A stretch of DNA of 64,000 nucleotides. Origin: Sinorhizobium sp. A49. Lineage in GTDB: Bacteria; Pseudomonadota; Alphaproteobacteria; Rhizobiales; Rhizobiaceae. The first letter of the stretch is position 1. Each line of letters opens with the position of its first letter. A program made the translations under genes and the position numbers. The DNA is taken from NCBI RefSeq assembly GCF_002002725.1, contig NZ_MUNW01000043.1, positions 178,969 to 242,968 on the forward strand, given 5' to 3'. Positions 19,213-29,270 of this stretch are shown here, one piece after another. The notes under the pieces are model-generated. The model made no database searches. It saw only the letters and a program-made list of their open reading frames with translations, and was not told where the DNA came from.

Positions 19213-19254
19213 AAGAAAAAACCGGCCTTGCCCGTTCGGGTGCAAAGCCGGTTT
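19213..19254 (-). terminator. Rho-independent terminator of ndvB
   Basis: AAACCGGC (19219-19226) pairs with GCCGGTTT (19247-19254), and an inner stem (CCCG/CGGG around TT) extends it. On the minus strand the stem is followed by TTTTTTCTTG. It lies 24 bases after the ndvB stop and before opgC. Confidence 0.85.
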
Positions 19255-19277
19255 CAACGTTCATTCAATACCGGCAG

Positions 19278-22200
19278 TTACAGCAAAATGCCTTCATGCG
19301 CGTTTTTTGTGACACTATTATTGATGCTGACGATCGGCTCGCGACTTTTCGCATCTCGGCTGACCGAAATCTTGTGCTTCGTGCCGTTCAGCGTCACTTC
19401 GGCCGAATAGCCATCCCAGGCCTCCGGCAGCACCGGCCGGATGACCAGCTTTTCGCCCTGCCGACGAATGCCGAGAATGCCCTCGACGCCAGCACGGTAG
19501 AGCCAGCCAGCCGACCCGGTGTACCAGGTCCAGCCGCCGCGTCCCGCAAGCGCGCCTTCGCCGTAAATATCGGCCGCAACCACATAGGGCTCGACCCGGT
19601 AGTGATCGGCGTCTTCGCGGTTCTGGGCATGGGAGACCGGGTTCAGCATCTGGAAGACGCGCCAGGCTTCCTCCGCCCGTCCCTGCTCGGCAAAGGCGAG
19701 CGCAACCCAGGTGGCCGCATGGGTATATTGGCCGCCGTTTTCACGCACGCCGGGCGGATAGGCCTTGATGTATCCTGGGTCCTGCCTGGTTCGTTCGAGC
19801 GGTGGCGTGAACAGTCGGACGATGCGGCGATCGGGATCGACGAGTTCGGCCATGACCGCATCCATCGCATGCTGCGAGCGCTGTTCATCGCCCTCGCCCG
19901 ACAGCACGCTCCAGGACTGGCCGATGGAATCGATCCGGCATTCGTCGCTTTCGCTCGACCCAAGCGGCGCGCCGTCGTCGTAGTAGCCGCGACGGTAGTA
20001 GTCGCCATCCCAACCGGCTTCATCGAGCACCTTTTTCAGGGCCACCAGATGCGTTTCCCAACGGCCGATACGCGCCTTGTCCTTGCGCTCGCGGGCAAAG
20101 GGCAGGAAGCCGCGCAACGTGCCGGCCAGGAACCAACCGAGCCAGACGCTGGTGCCGCGGCCGGCAATGCCGACGCGGTTCATGCCGTCGTTCCAGTCGC
20201 CGCCGAGAATGAGCGGCAGGCCGTTTTCGCCGCTGCGCTGGATCGCGAGATCGAGTGCACGGGCGCAATGCTCGTAGACATCGGCGATCTCGTCGGAGAT
20301 CTCCGGCTTGTAGAAGCTGTCGTGCTGACCGTCTTCGAGCGCAGGGCCGGTGATGAAGGCAATCTTCTCACCGAGAATGTCGGCGTTCCCGGTCACTTCG
20401 CAGTAGTGCGTGACGGCATGGGCGAGCCAGACGACATCGTCCGAGATCATCGTGCGCACGCCGGCACCTGTGCCCGGAAGCCACCAATGCTGCACGTCGC
20501 CTTCGACGAACTGCCGTGCAGCCGCGTTGAGGATCTGTCCCCGCGCCAGTTCCGGCCGGTGGATGAGGAACGCCAGCGTGTCCTGCAGCTGATCGCGGAA
20601 GCCGAAGGCGCCGCTCGCCTGATAGAAGGCTGAGCGCGCCATGATCCGGCAACCGAGGCTCTGATAGGGCAGCCAGTTGTTGATCATCGTGTTGAAGGCC
20701 GCATCCGGCGTGTCCACCTTCACGATGTCGGTGAACTCGCTCCAGAAGGTTTTCGCGGCATCAATGACCGTGTCGAAGGCCGTCTGGCGCAACTCACCGA
20801 GCACCGAGCGCATCTGCTCCTCATTGTCGGCATCGCCGAGAATGAAGGTGAGCTGCTTTTCGGCACCGGGCTCGATCACCAGATCGGTTGCGAGCGCAGC
20901 ACAAGCGTCGCCGTCGACATCGACAGAGCCTGACAGCTCGGCGCCGGCAAGAACCGCCTGCGGCACGAGAATGCCGCCGACCCGTCCGAGGAACTCCCGA
21001 CGGCTTGCCGTGTGGCTGACGCTTTCGCCGCCCTCGACGGCAAAGAAGGCCGAACGACCGGCATAGTCGATGCTGTAGGGATTTGTCGCAACCAGCGCAT
21101 CGGCGGCCTCGTCCCACTTCGACAAGACGAACGGGGCCATGCGGGCGCGGTTGTTGCCAAGCACCCATTCGGCAAAGCCGTAGATCTTGAGCTGGCGGGC
21201 AGCCGTGGAGCGGTTGCGGATCGAGATGCGGACGAGCTTGGCCGGCAAGGTCCGGTGCACGGTGTGCGATGCCTCGATATCGAGATCGTCCTGAGAGCTG
21301 CGGAAGGTCGAATAGCCAAGCCCGTGGCGTGCCTCGAAGACGACCGACCGGCTGCGCGACAAGGCTGCGTAGGGGGTCAGCACCGAGCCGCTCGCCATGT
21401 CGCGGATGAAGATGGCTTCGCCCGGTCGGTTGACGACCACGTCGTTGGCCCATGGCGTCAGCTGGTAATCGCGCGAATTGCGGCTCCAGGTGAAAGCGGC
21501 CCCTTCGGCCGAAACGTGGAAGCCGAACTGCTCGTTGGAGATGACGTTGATCCACGGCTGCGGTGTCGCCTCGCCGCCGCGCAGGCGCACGACATATTCG
21601 CGCCCACCTTCGGCAAAACCGCCGTAGCCGTTCCAGAAGTCGAGGCCGTCGCCGACGATCTCGGCATCGACGGCATCCGCCGGCTGCTGCGGCGCTGCCA
21701 GCAAGGGGAAATTGCTTTCGCTGCCCTTCACCGGTGGCGTCGAATAGAGCGAGTTGGCGCGGGCGATCTGGTCAGAGATCGTGCCGTTGCGAGCGTGGAA
21801 GACGGCGCGCGAGGCCGACAGCAGCGTCGACCAGGTCTCCGCTTCCATCAGGTCGCGCCGCACCGAGAAGATGTGCTGGCGCGGACCGTCGGAAAGGCCG
21901 CGAAGCCTCAGGTTCTCGCACATGGAATCGAGCGCGTGCTGCATGTCCTGGGCATAGGACGAGGCCCGCTCGTTGATGATCACCAGATCGGCGGTGATGC
22001 CGCGGGCGCGCAGATATTCCTGGGCCCGAAGGGCTTCACGGGCAATACCGAGGTCGCCGTCGTCGTTGATGCGCAGGCAGAAGATCGGGAAGTCTCCCGA
22101 GATTGCCAGCGGCCAGAGCGTCGACTGCGACGCGAGCCCCGCCTGAACCGTTGCGGTATCGGCGCGCAGATGCATGTCGGGATAGACGAGATAACGGCCG

Positions 22201-25200
22201 AGCATCTGGAAGCTTGCGGCCTCCTGCGAGGTGACGCCGACATGGCGCATCTGCACCTGGCTGCGTGTCCAGGCATGGATCAGCTCGTGATTGAAGGTTT
22301 CCGTGTGCCGGTAACGGTCGATGGCACGGTCGACAGCCTCGCGGTTCGGCGCGGCGATCGTCCAGAAGACGACGCTGACCTTCTTGCCGGCCGGAACGCG
22401 CACGACGCGACGCAGCGACATGATCGGGTCGAGCGTATAGCCATCGGTTCCGGAAAGCACCGCGTCCGTGTCGAAGGCGGCAGCCTCGGCAAGCGTGCGT
22501 CCCTGGCCGATGAAGCGGCGACGATCGGTCTCGGCTTCGGTCGGACGATCGCTGCCGGCATTGTCGGTGACGAGATGCGCCACTTCCATATCCGGATCAG
22601 TGGGGCTGCGCTTGTTGCGGCTGACATGGATGACGTCGCCGCGGCGGCTGATTTCCGTTCGCAGGAACATCTTGGAGAAGACGGGATGGGCGCTGTCAGC
22701 CTCGTCGGTCGACAGCACCGGTTCGGCGTAGGACGTTACCTCGATGAAGCGATCCTGCGTTCCGGTGTTGAGCAGGATGACGCGGCGGCCTTCGGCATCG
22801 TGCTCGGTGGCGACGATGCACTCGACCTCGCTGGTGAGATCACCAACGGTCTTGACGAATTCGGCCTTGTCGTCGCCGAACCGCGTCTGCACCTTTTCGC
22901 CGACGGCACGCCGCGGCTCCGATGTCGCCGACCACCAATCACCCGTCGTCGTATCGCGCAGGAAGATGAAGGTGCCCGTGCGGTCCTCGACCGGGTCCGG
23001 CTTCCAGCGGGTGACCGACTGGCCGTTCCAGCGGGCGTAGCCGGCACCGGTTGCCGTCAGCATCACGGCATAGTGGCCGTTCGACAGGAACACGGTTTCG
23101 CGGTCCTGGGCGAGCGGATTTTCGATGACGCGCACTTCCGGACGCAGCAGGTCGTCCTGGCCCTTGCCGAGTGATTCCGGCTCGCGCTTGGCGTTCATGA
23201 TCGGAATGTCGCGCGGCGCCTTTTCCTGCAAGAGCAGTTCGGCAGCCTCGATCACCGGATCGGCGTGGAACCATTCACGCAGCTTGCCGGTAAAGACGAC
23301 GTTGGCGACGGCCGCAATCGACATGCCATGGTGGTGGGCATAGTAGTTGCGCACGACGGCGCATTTCTGCCCCTCCGGCACGCGCGTCGGGGTGAAATCG
23401 ACGGCATCGTGGAAGCCGTAGACGCCGAGCGCGCCGACTTCGCGCAGACGCCCGAGATTGGCGAGCGCCGCCTTCGGATCGTACATGCAGGCAAGAATGG
23501 AGGCATAGGGCGCGATGACGGCGTTCTGGCCGAGACCACGCTTGAGGCCGAGCGTCGGTACACCGAAGTTGGTGTATTGGTAGGTCAGCTCATGGTCGCG
23601 GGCATTGAAGGCCGCTTCGGAGATGCCCCACGGCGTGCCGAGACGGCGGCCGTGATTGATCTGCTCCTTGACCACCAAGTTGTTGGTCTGGTTGAGGATA
23701 CCGCCCTGCCGCTCCTGCATCACCAGTGGTGGCATCAGATATTCGAACATCGAGCCGGACCAGGAGATCAGCGCGCCGCGCGCGCCGATCGGCACGATCG
23801 GACGGCCGAGCTTGTACCAGTGTTCGGTCGGAAGGTCGCCCTTGGCGATGGCGAACAGGCTCGTCAGACGGGCCTCGGATGCCAAGAGATCGTAGCAGGC
23901 CTCGTCGAGCTCATTGGCATTGACGCGGAAGCCGATCGACAGCAGGCGCCGCTCCGGCCGGAACAGGAAGCCGAAATCCATCGAGAAGGCGATGTCGCGA
24001 GCGCGGTCCTTCAAGACCACCAATCGCTGGCGCAGCGCTTCGATGGCGCCAAGATCGAACACGCCATCGGCAATATGCGCCTCACAGGTGGTGACGAGCG
24101 CATTCGCCCATTTCGTCACTTCGCTGCTCTGGCCCGTGCGCACCTCGTGATCGAGGTTGACGGTCAGCTTGTGCATGTCGCGCGCCAGAACGGCGAGGTT
24201 GATCACCCGGATCGATGCGAATTCATGCTCGCGCTTGACCGCAGCCAATGCGTTCTGGAAGCCGACGATGCGTTCCTCGATCAGCCGGCGCAGCGGGCGA
24301 ACGGTCTTGCGGTCATCGGGCAGGTCCTTCAGTACCTCGGCAAGGATCGCGACCACGTCGCCGATGCCGTCGAGGCTGCCCTGCACATGCGCCGACGGCG
24401 CTTCGGCCCATTCCCGGCACATGGACGACACGGCGATCAGGTGGCCAGCAAGGTTGCCGCTGTCGACCGACGAGATGTAGCGCGGCTCCATGGTTTCGAG
24501 CGTGTTGGTGCGATACCAGTTGAACAGGTGCCCGCGATATTTCGGCATCCGGTCGATGGTCGCGATCGTCTGCTCCAGGCGGTTGATCGTTTCTTCAAAG
24601 CCGATCCAGCCGAAGTCGCGCGCCGACATCACCGAAAGCAGGTAGACGCCGATATTGGTCGGAGACGTGCGCTCGGCCAGCACCGGCTGCGGCGTTTCCT
24701 GGAAATTGTCCGGCGGCAGGAAGTTCTGCTCGGCGGTGACGAAGGTCTCGAAATACCGCCACGTGCGCCGCGCGATCAGCCGCATCTCCTCGATCGCCTC
24801 GTCGGACACGACCAGCTGGTCCTCGGTTTCAGCCGATTGGCTGACGAACCAGGCGACCGCGGGAGAGAGTGCCCAGAGCAGCGCGAAGGGAATGCCGATG
24901 AACGGCAGGCCGGTATCGGAAATGGCCGCAAGCGCCAGAGACACCGCCGACAGCGCCGGCGCAATCCACATCGCCTTGTAATAGTCGCCGATGCTTCCGT
25001 GTCCGGCACTTTGCACCTGGGCGGCCGTGCGCCATTCCAGCATCAGCTTGCGGCTGACGAAGGTACGGTAGAGCGAGCGAACGATCGCATCGCCCATCAT
25101 CGCCGCTCCATGGGCGATAAAGACGATGCGAAGGGCAACTTGGGCGTTGGCGGCGCGAACTTCGGTCAGCACCGCATGGAGATGGGCGCGCGCGACGATA

Positions 25201-27893
25201 TCGTTGCGGCGTGGCAGCAGGCCGTTGATCAGCGACAAGGTCGGCGCGACGAACAGGCTGAAGATCAGCACGATCTGCCAGATCAACGCCTCGGTTGGCT
25301 GCATGTAGTACCAGCCCATGACGGAGGCGACGAGCCAGGCGCAGGGGATCAGCGACCGGCGCAGGTTGTCGTACATCTTCCAGCGGCCGAGCATCGACAG
25401 GCCGTTCGACGGATTGAAGATATAGGGCAGCAGCTGCCAGTCGCCGCGGGCCCAGCGATGCTGGCGCGACATCTCGACCTCGTAGCGGGTCGGGAAGTCC
25501 TCGACCAGTTCGACATCGGTCACCAGCGCGCAGCGCACATAGGAGCCTTCGAGCAGGTCGTGACTGAGAACGGCATTTTCCTCGATCCGGCCCTTGAGCG
25601 CCGCTTCGAAGGCGTCGACGTGATAGAGGCCCTTGCCGGTGAAGCTGCCTTCGCCGGCGATGTCCTGATAGACGTCGGACACGGTGAAGACATAGGGGTC
25701 GATGCCGCGGTTGGCCGAGAAGATGCGCTGGAAGGCCGAGGCTTCGCTGCCTGTCGTCAGCGACGGCGTTACGCGCGGCTGCAGCAGGCTGTAGCCGGCA
25801 ATCACCTTCTGTGTTTCCGGGTCGACGATCGGGCGGTTGATCGGGTGATACATCTTGCCGACGAGCTTCGTCACCGCGTCGCGCATCAGGCGCGTGTCGG
25901 CATCGAGCGTCATGACGTATTGGACGTTTTCCGGAACGGTGTTGGCGCCCTGCAGGAACGAGGTGTCGCGATCGCCGCGCAAGAGCAGGTTCAGCTCATG
26001 CAGCTTGCCACGCTTGCGCTCCCAGCCCATCCACACGCCTTCCGCCTCGTTGAACAGGCGACGGCGGTGCAGAAGGAAGAAGCGGGTCTTGCCGTCATAG
26101 GCGTAACGCGCCGAAAGCTCGGCAACCTCGCGCCGGGCATAGTCGAGAACGTCGGTATCGGCCGGCGTTTCCTCGAGTTTGCTGTCGACCCAGTCGCTGA
26201 GAAGCGCGAAATAGATCTCGCCACGCGGATTGGCGAGGTAGTGGACCTCGAGGTTGCGCACGAGTTCGTCGACATGATCGCGCTTGGAGATCAGGCAGGG
26301 CACGACGACCAGCGTGCGGGCATATTCCGGAACGCCCTCGAGGAACTCGTAGCCGACCAGACGCGACGGCTTGACGAAGAGCGTGACCAGCGTGTTGAAC
26401 AGACCCATCGCGCCTTCGGATGCCGGCAGCGCGAACAGCAGCAGCATGATCAGCTTGGCGCCGTTGGGAATGTCCATCGGGCTGACGAAGGAATAGACCG
26501 CGAACATCGCGAGAATCGTCAGCAGAATGTTCGGCCCGGCAATCGCGAACCAGTCGAGCTTGCGGCTGAGGCGGATGATATTCTGCAGCAGCGACGGGCG
26601 GTAACCGATCTTCTGCTCCAGCGCCTTGCGCTGCTTGCCGACGAGGAAGGAGCCGACATTCGGCTCCTGCAGCTGCGGCTCGACGGCAGCAGCCGCTTCC
26701 GCTTCCTTCACCATCTCGATGGCGATCTGGGTGACTTCGTACTCGCTGTGGCCGGAGCGGCGCGCCAGCTTTTCGATCGTGTCGCGGTATTTGTTGCGAG
26801 AGCCGAATTCGAGCGCGGCATAGTCGGAGCCGTCGCGCAGCGCCGCATCGATCTTGCTGACGCTTTCGAACCAGACGGCCCAGTCGGTGTCGTCGATCTC
26901 GCGCAGGCTGCGGATGATGTTGCTCATCGTCGCGTTGCCTGAGGACAGGCGGTTCTGCTCGGCGACAAGCGCGTCCTCGACGTCGCTGCCGCGCTTCTCG
27001 AGCTGTTCCTCGATCCAGGCGATCACCGAGCCTGATGTTTGCGAGCCGTCGCGCATGCGGTAGAGCAGCTGAGCCACGAAGGTGTTGTCGGCTGCAAGCG
27101 CCTCGGATTCGGCCAACAGCGCGCGGCACTTCTCGGGATCGTTGTGACGGATGATCTGGTCGGCGATGTCATTGGCCTTGCGCCGCATGCCGCGCGAGCG
27201 CTCGACGCGGATGGCAATGCGCCTCAGATTCTCGATCAATACGAAGCGCAGGATCGAGGGCAGGGCCCACAACTCGCCGATCTTGAACGTATCGTGCTTC
27301 TGAAAGCCCTCGACTATCGCGGTGACGCTCTCGCGCGAAACCGTGCTGTGTGTGTGGGCGACGTAGAGCCAGGCTAGCGCCATGGTGCGCGGTATGACAG
27401 TGCCAGCGACGGAGATCGTCGGCAGTTGGCGGTAGAACTTGCGCGGAAAGTCGCGGCGAACTTCCTGGATGGCTTCCTCGACCACGTGGTGGTTGTCGAG
27501 CAGCCATTCGGCGGCCGGCGTGATCGACGCTCCCGCTTCGACGTCAGCCGCTGTCGCCCGATACACCCTCAGGATTTCGTTTTCATTCTCGCGGTGGCGC
27601 GGACGAAATTCGAACGGGAAGAAGCCCGGCAGAGACGGTGCGCCCTTGAGCGCAAGGGTCTCGCCGCATTGCCGCAAATCCTCCATCGAGAAAAAGGTCG
27701 AGCGGATCGAATCGTTGTAATCGATCTGTTTCGGTTCCGGTTCGCGCGAAGAGGAGGACGGCGTGTTATGAAGGGGCATGGGTGCGGGTTCTGAATCCAA
27801 CCGGGGTTGATCGGCCCGGCTCTCGTTGTTCTGCCGGGTTGGCTGCGGTCCTGAGGTTCCAGGCTTGGCCGGCGCGTTGCTAGACACGGTCAT
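19278..27893 (-). CDS. ndvB: Cyclic beta-1,2-glucan synthase
   Basis: Giant inner-membrane enzyme, 2871 residues, that primes, elongates, sizes and closes cyclic beta-1,2-glucan from UDP-glucose. Membrane segments lie at about 440-510, 845-890 and 980-1020. The GT84 glycosyltransferase lies between the first two: TLDADTRLMRD (DxD, about 660) and MSRQHRWARGDW (QxxRW-like, about 806). A glycoamylase/GH144-like part follows at about 1130-1470 (DSGNLAGHL, GTPWGISEAAFN). The C-terminal GH94 phosphorylase-like domain has GGDWNDGMNRVG with the catalytic Asp (about 2565), thought to control ring size. The ATG at 27893 is preferred because GGGAGG lies before it; an ATG four codons earlier does not have it. 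Slightly longer than the roughly 2830 residues I recall for the S. meliloti protein. Confidence 0.97.
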   Translation of the reverse strand: MTVSSNAPAKPGTSGPQPTRQNNESRADQPRLDSEPAPMPLHNTPSSSSREPEPKQIDYNDSIRSTFFSMEDLRQCGETLALKGAPSLPGFFPFEFRPRHRENENEILRVYRATAADVEAGASITPAAEWLLDNHHVVEEAIQEVRRDFPRKFYRQLPTISVAGTVIPRTMALAWLYVAHTHSTVSRESVTAIVEGFQKHDTFKIGELWALPSILRFVLIENLRRIAIRVERSRGMRRKANDIADQIIRHNDPEKCRALLAESEALAADNTFVAQLLYRMRDGSQTSGSVIAWIEEQLEKRGSDVEDALVAEQNRLSSGNATMSNIIRSLREIDDTDWAVWFESVSKIDAALRDGSDYAALEFGSRNKYRDTIEKLARRSGHSEYEVTQIAIEMVKEAEAAAAVEPQLQEPNVGSFLVGKQRKALEQKIGYRPSLLQNIIRLSRKLDWFAIAGPNILLTILAMFAVYSFVSPMDIPNGAKLIMLLLFALPASEGAMGLFNTLVTLFVKPSRLVGYEFLEGVPEYARTLVVVPCLISKRDHVDELVRNLEVHYLANPRGEIYFALLSDWVDSKLEETPADTDVLDYARREVAELSARYAYDGKTRFFLLHRRRLFNEAEGVWMGWERKRGKLHELNLLLRGDRDTSFLQGANTVPENVQYVMTLDADTRLMRDAVTKLVGKMYHPINRPIVDPETQKVIAGYSLLQPRVTPSLTTGSEASAFQRIFSANRGIDPYVFTVSDVYQDIAGEGSFTGKGLYHVDAFEAALKGRIEENAVLSHDLLEGSYVRCALVTDVELVEDFPTRYEVEMSRQHRWARGDWQLLPYIFNPSNGLSMLGRWKMYDNLRRSLIPCAWLVASVMGWYYMQPTEALIWQIVLIFSLFVAPTLSLINGLLPRRNDIVARAHLHAVLTEVRAANAQVALRIVFIAHGAAMMGDAIVRSLYRTFVSRKLMLEWRTAAQVQSAGHGSIGDYYKAMWIAPALSAVSLALAAISDTGLPFIGIPFALLWALSPAVAWFVSQSAETEDQLVVSDEAIEEMRLIARRTWRYFETFVTAEQNFLPPDNFQETPQPVLAERTSPTNIGVYLLSVMSARDFGWIGFEETINRLEQTIATIDRMPKYRGHLFNWYRTNTLETMEPRYISSVDSGNLAGHLIAVSSMCREWAEAPSAHVQGSLDGIGDVVAILAEVLKDLPDDRKTVRPLRRLIEERIVGFQNALAAVKREHEFASIRVINLAVLARDMHKLTVNLDHEVRTGQSSEVTKWANALVTTCEAHIADGVFDLGAIEALRQRLVVLKDRARDIAFSMDFGFLFRPERRLLSIGFRVNANELDEACYDLLASEARLTSLFAIAKGDLPTEHWYKLGRPIVPIGARGALISWSGSMFEYLMPPLVMQERQGGILNQTNNLVVKEQINHGRRLGTPWGISEAAFNARDHELTYQYTNFGVPTLGLKRGLGQNAVIAPYASILACMYDPKAALANLGRLREVGALGVYGFHDAVDFTPTRVPEGQKCAVVRNYYAHHHGMSIAAVANVVFTGKLREWFHADPVIEAAELLLQEKAPRDIPIMNAKREPESLGKGQDDLLRPEVRVIENPLAQDRETVFLSNGHYAVMLTATGAGYARWNGQSVTRWKPDPVEDRTGTFIFLRDTTTGDWWSATSEPRRAVGEKVQTRFGDDKAEFVKTVGDLTSEVECIVATEHDAEGRRVILLNTGTQDRFIEVTSYAEPVLSTDEADSAHPVFSKMFLRTEISRRGDVIHVSRNKRSPTDPDMEVAHLVTDNAGSDRPTEAETDRRRFIGQGRTLAEAAAFDTDAVLSGTDGYTLDPIMSLRRVVRVPAGKKVSVVFWTIAAPNREAVDRAIDRYRHTETFNHELIHAWTRSQVQMRHVGVTSQEAASFQMLGRYLVYPDMHLRADTATVQAGLASQSTLWPLAISGDFPIFCLRINDDGDLGIAREALRAQEYLRARGITADLVIINERASSYAQDMQHALDSMCENLRLRGLSDGPRQHIFSVRRDLMEAETWSTLLSASRAVFHARNGTISDQIARANSLYSTPPVKGSESNFPLLAAPQQPADAVDAEIVGDGLDFWNGYGGFAEGGREYVVRLRGGEATPQPWINVISNEQFGFHVSAEGAAFTWSRNSRDYQLTPWANDVVVNRPGEAIFIRDMASGSVLTPYAALSRSRSVVFEARHGLGYSTFRSSQDDLDIEASHTVHRTLPAKLVRISIRNRSTAARQLKIYGFAEWVLGNNRARMAPFVLSKWDEAADALVATNPYSIDYAGRSAFFAVEGGESVSHTASRREFLGRVGGILVPQAVLAGAELSGSVDVDGDACAALATDLVIEPGAEKQLTFILGDADNEEQMRSVLGELRQTAFDTVIDAAKTFWSEFTDIVKVDTPDAAFNTMINNWLPYQSLGCRIMARSAFYQASGAFGFRDQLQDTLAFLIHRPELARGQILNAAARQFVEGDVQHWWLPGTGAGVRTMISDDVVWLAHAVTHYCEVTGNADILGEKIAFITGPALEDGQHDSFYKPEISDEIADVYEHCARALDLAIQRSGENGLPLILGGDWNDGMNRVGIAGRGTSVWLGWFLAGTLRGFLPFARERKDKARIGRWETHLVALKKVLDEAGWDGDYYRRGYYDDGAPLGSSESDECRIDSIGQSWSVLSGEGDEQRSQHAMDAVMAELVDPDRRIVRLFTPPLERTRQDPGYIKAYPPGVRENGGQYTHAATWVALAFAEQGRAEEAWRVFQMLNPVSHAQNREDADHYRVEPYVVAADIYGEGALAGRGGWTWYTGSAGWLYRAGVEGILGIRRQGEKLVIRPVLPEAWDGYSAEVTLNGTKHKISVSRDAKSREPIVSINNSVTKNAHEGILL

Positions 27894-28242
27894 GTGTCCT
27901 CCCATCCGCCGTCAATTTCCGGATAACCGGAAACTGGCGGAAACTGGCACCGCCCTTGAACTGGGCATCGGAGAAAGCAAAGCCGGCGGCGCATTGGTTT
28001 TCAAGGCCGCGTGATGCATGAAAGTGGCATTTTTTAGCCGTGCTGCCAACAGCTTGCAAGGATCGGCGGCGCAAGTTTGAACGAATTGCGCACACTCTGA
28101 TCGGGCGAAAGCGGGAGTGTCCGCGCCCGCCGATGGCACCCTCAGGTCTCTGTATCAATTTGGCCCCTTCTCGGCGCATCTCTGGGTAGCAGTCCGTCGC
28201 CAAACGCTAAGGGCGTCAGGAAGGTTCCGACCAACGACCCAA
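27894..28242. other. Upstream region of ndvB (349 bases)
   Basis: It carries the ndvB ribosome binding site (GGGAGG on the minus strand, next to 27894) and must hold its promoter, because the LysR gene upstream reads on the same strand and ends at 28243. I see no clear -35/-10 pair, tandem repeat or RNA gene. Confidence 0.55.
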
Positions 28243-29157
28243 TCAAGTCGAGGCGTTAGGAACCGAGCCGACCTGTTCGGTGATCCATTCGCGGAAGGCG
28301 AGGCTGATCGGGTTTTCGAGTTTGCCTTCCGGAACCGCGAGATAATAACTGTTCTCCGTCTGCATCGGCCGGTCGAGAACGATGCGCAATGTTCCCGCTG
28401 CCAGCTCCTGCTCGATCAGATAGCGGGGCAGCAAGGCGAAACCGAGACCGGCGGTCGCCGCCTCGATCACCATCGAAAACTGATCGAAGCGGTTGCCGCG
28501 ATAAGCACCCCGGCCGTCCATCCCGTTGGCCTCGAACCATTGCGCCCAGAGCTTGGGTCGTGTCGCCAGGTGCAGGAGCGGACCACCGACGATATCCTCC
28601 AGCGTCGACACCGGATTGGCGGCAAGCAGCGTCGGGCTCGCAGCCGGCACGATGATCTCGCTGCAGAGATAGCTGCAGGTCGCGTGCGCCCACACCGGCT
28701 GGCCATAGTGGATGGCAATGTCGAAATTCTGCTCGTCGAAATCGAACGGCGCCGAGCGCGACGCGATGTTGACCACCGTGTCGGGATGCTGGCGAAGGAA
28801 ATCGGGCAGCCGCGGCACCAGCCAGCGGCTGCCGAAAGTCGGCAAGGACGCGATCGACAGGGTTGAGTCCGCGCGCGCCGAGGCCATCGCCCGCACCATC
28901 AGCTCTTCCGTCTGGTTGAGCAGGCGGCGAACCTCGGGCAGGAACTTCTGCCCGGCTTCCGAGAGGATGACGCGCTGGCGCACACGCTCGAACAGCAAGA
29001 CGCCGAGCTGGTTTTCCAGATCCTTGATCTGTCGGCTGACGGCGCTCTGGGTGAGATTGAGCTCGGCAGCCGCCTGCGTGAAGCTGCCGTGCCGGGCCGC
29101 GCATTCGAAAGCCTGCAGCGTCGTAACGTCAGGAACCAGTCTGCGGCTTAACTTCAT
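28243..29157 (-). CDS. LysR family transcriptional regulator (GcvA-like)
   Basis: DNA-binding regulator of 304 residues. The N-terminal HTH is LQAFECAARHGSFTQAAAEL then NLTQSAVSRQIKDLENQLGV, and the substrate-binding domain spans about residues 95-295 (STLSIASLPTFGSRWLVPRLP, a GcvA-subgroup pattern). It is divergent from hglS with a 113-base gap that contains a 17-base dyad, the usual LysR arrangement in which the regulator controls the divergent genes with a pathway intermediate as co-inducer. By context it may sense 2-aminoadipate, 2-oxoadipate or a related lysine breakdown product; this is an inference. Confidence 0.9.
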   Translation of the reverse strand: MKLSRRLVPDVTTLQAFECAARHGSFTQAAAELNLTQSAVSRQIKDLENQLGVLLFERVRQRVILSEAGQKFLPEVRRLLNQTEELMVRAMASARADSTLSIASLPTFGSRWLVPRLPDFLRQHPDTVVNIASRSAPFDFDEQNFDIAIHYGQPVWAHATCSYLCSEIIVPAASPTLLAANPVSTLEDIVGGPLLHLATRPKLWAQWFEANGMDGRGAYRGNRFDQFSMVIEAATAGLGFALLPRYLIEQELAAGTLRIVLDRPMQTENSYYLAVPEGKLENPISLAFREWITEQVGSVPNAST

Positions 29158-29208
29158 TCCAGCCTCGCATCAACATAGTCACAAGCAACGCGATCAATGC
29201 CCAGTTCC

Positions 29209-29225
29209 TTCGGATATGATCCGAA
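29209..29225. promoter_or_regulatory. Dyad in the lysR/hglS intergenic region, candidate LysR-type operator
   Basis: TTCGGAT (29209-29215) and ATCCGAA (29219-29225) are perfect inverted 7-base arms around ATG. The site is 52 bases upstream of the lysR start and 46 bases upstream of the hglS GTG, a good place for a LysR-type activator and autorepressor site. Confidence 0.6.
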
Positions 29226-29270
29226 ATGAGAATGACCTTGTCCTTCACCCATAGCGCGAGGCGAGCCCCA

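Noticed and set aside
23265..26942. Long plus-strand open frame of 1225 codons opposite ndvB
   Set aside because: It is the antisense of the GT84 and middle part of ndvB. Its composition (rich in Arg, Asp, His, Gln) is typical of a high-GC shadow frame and it has no recognisable domain.
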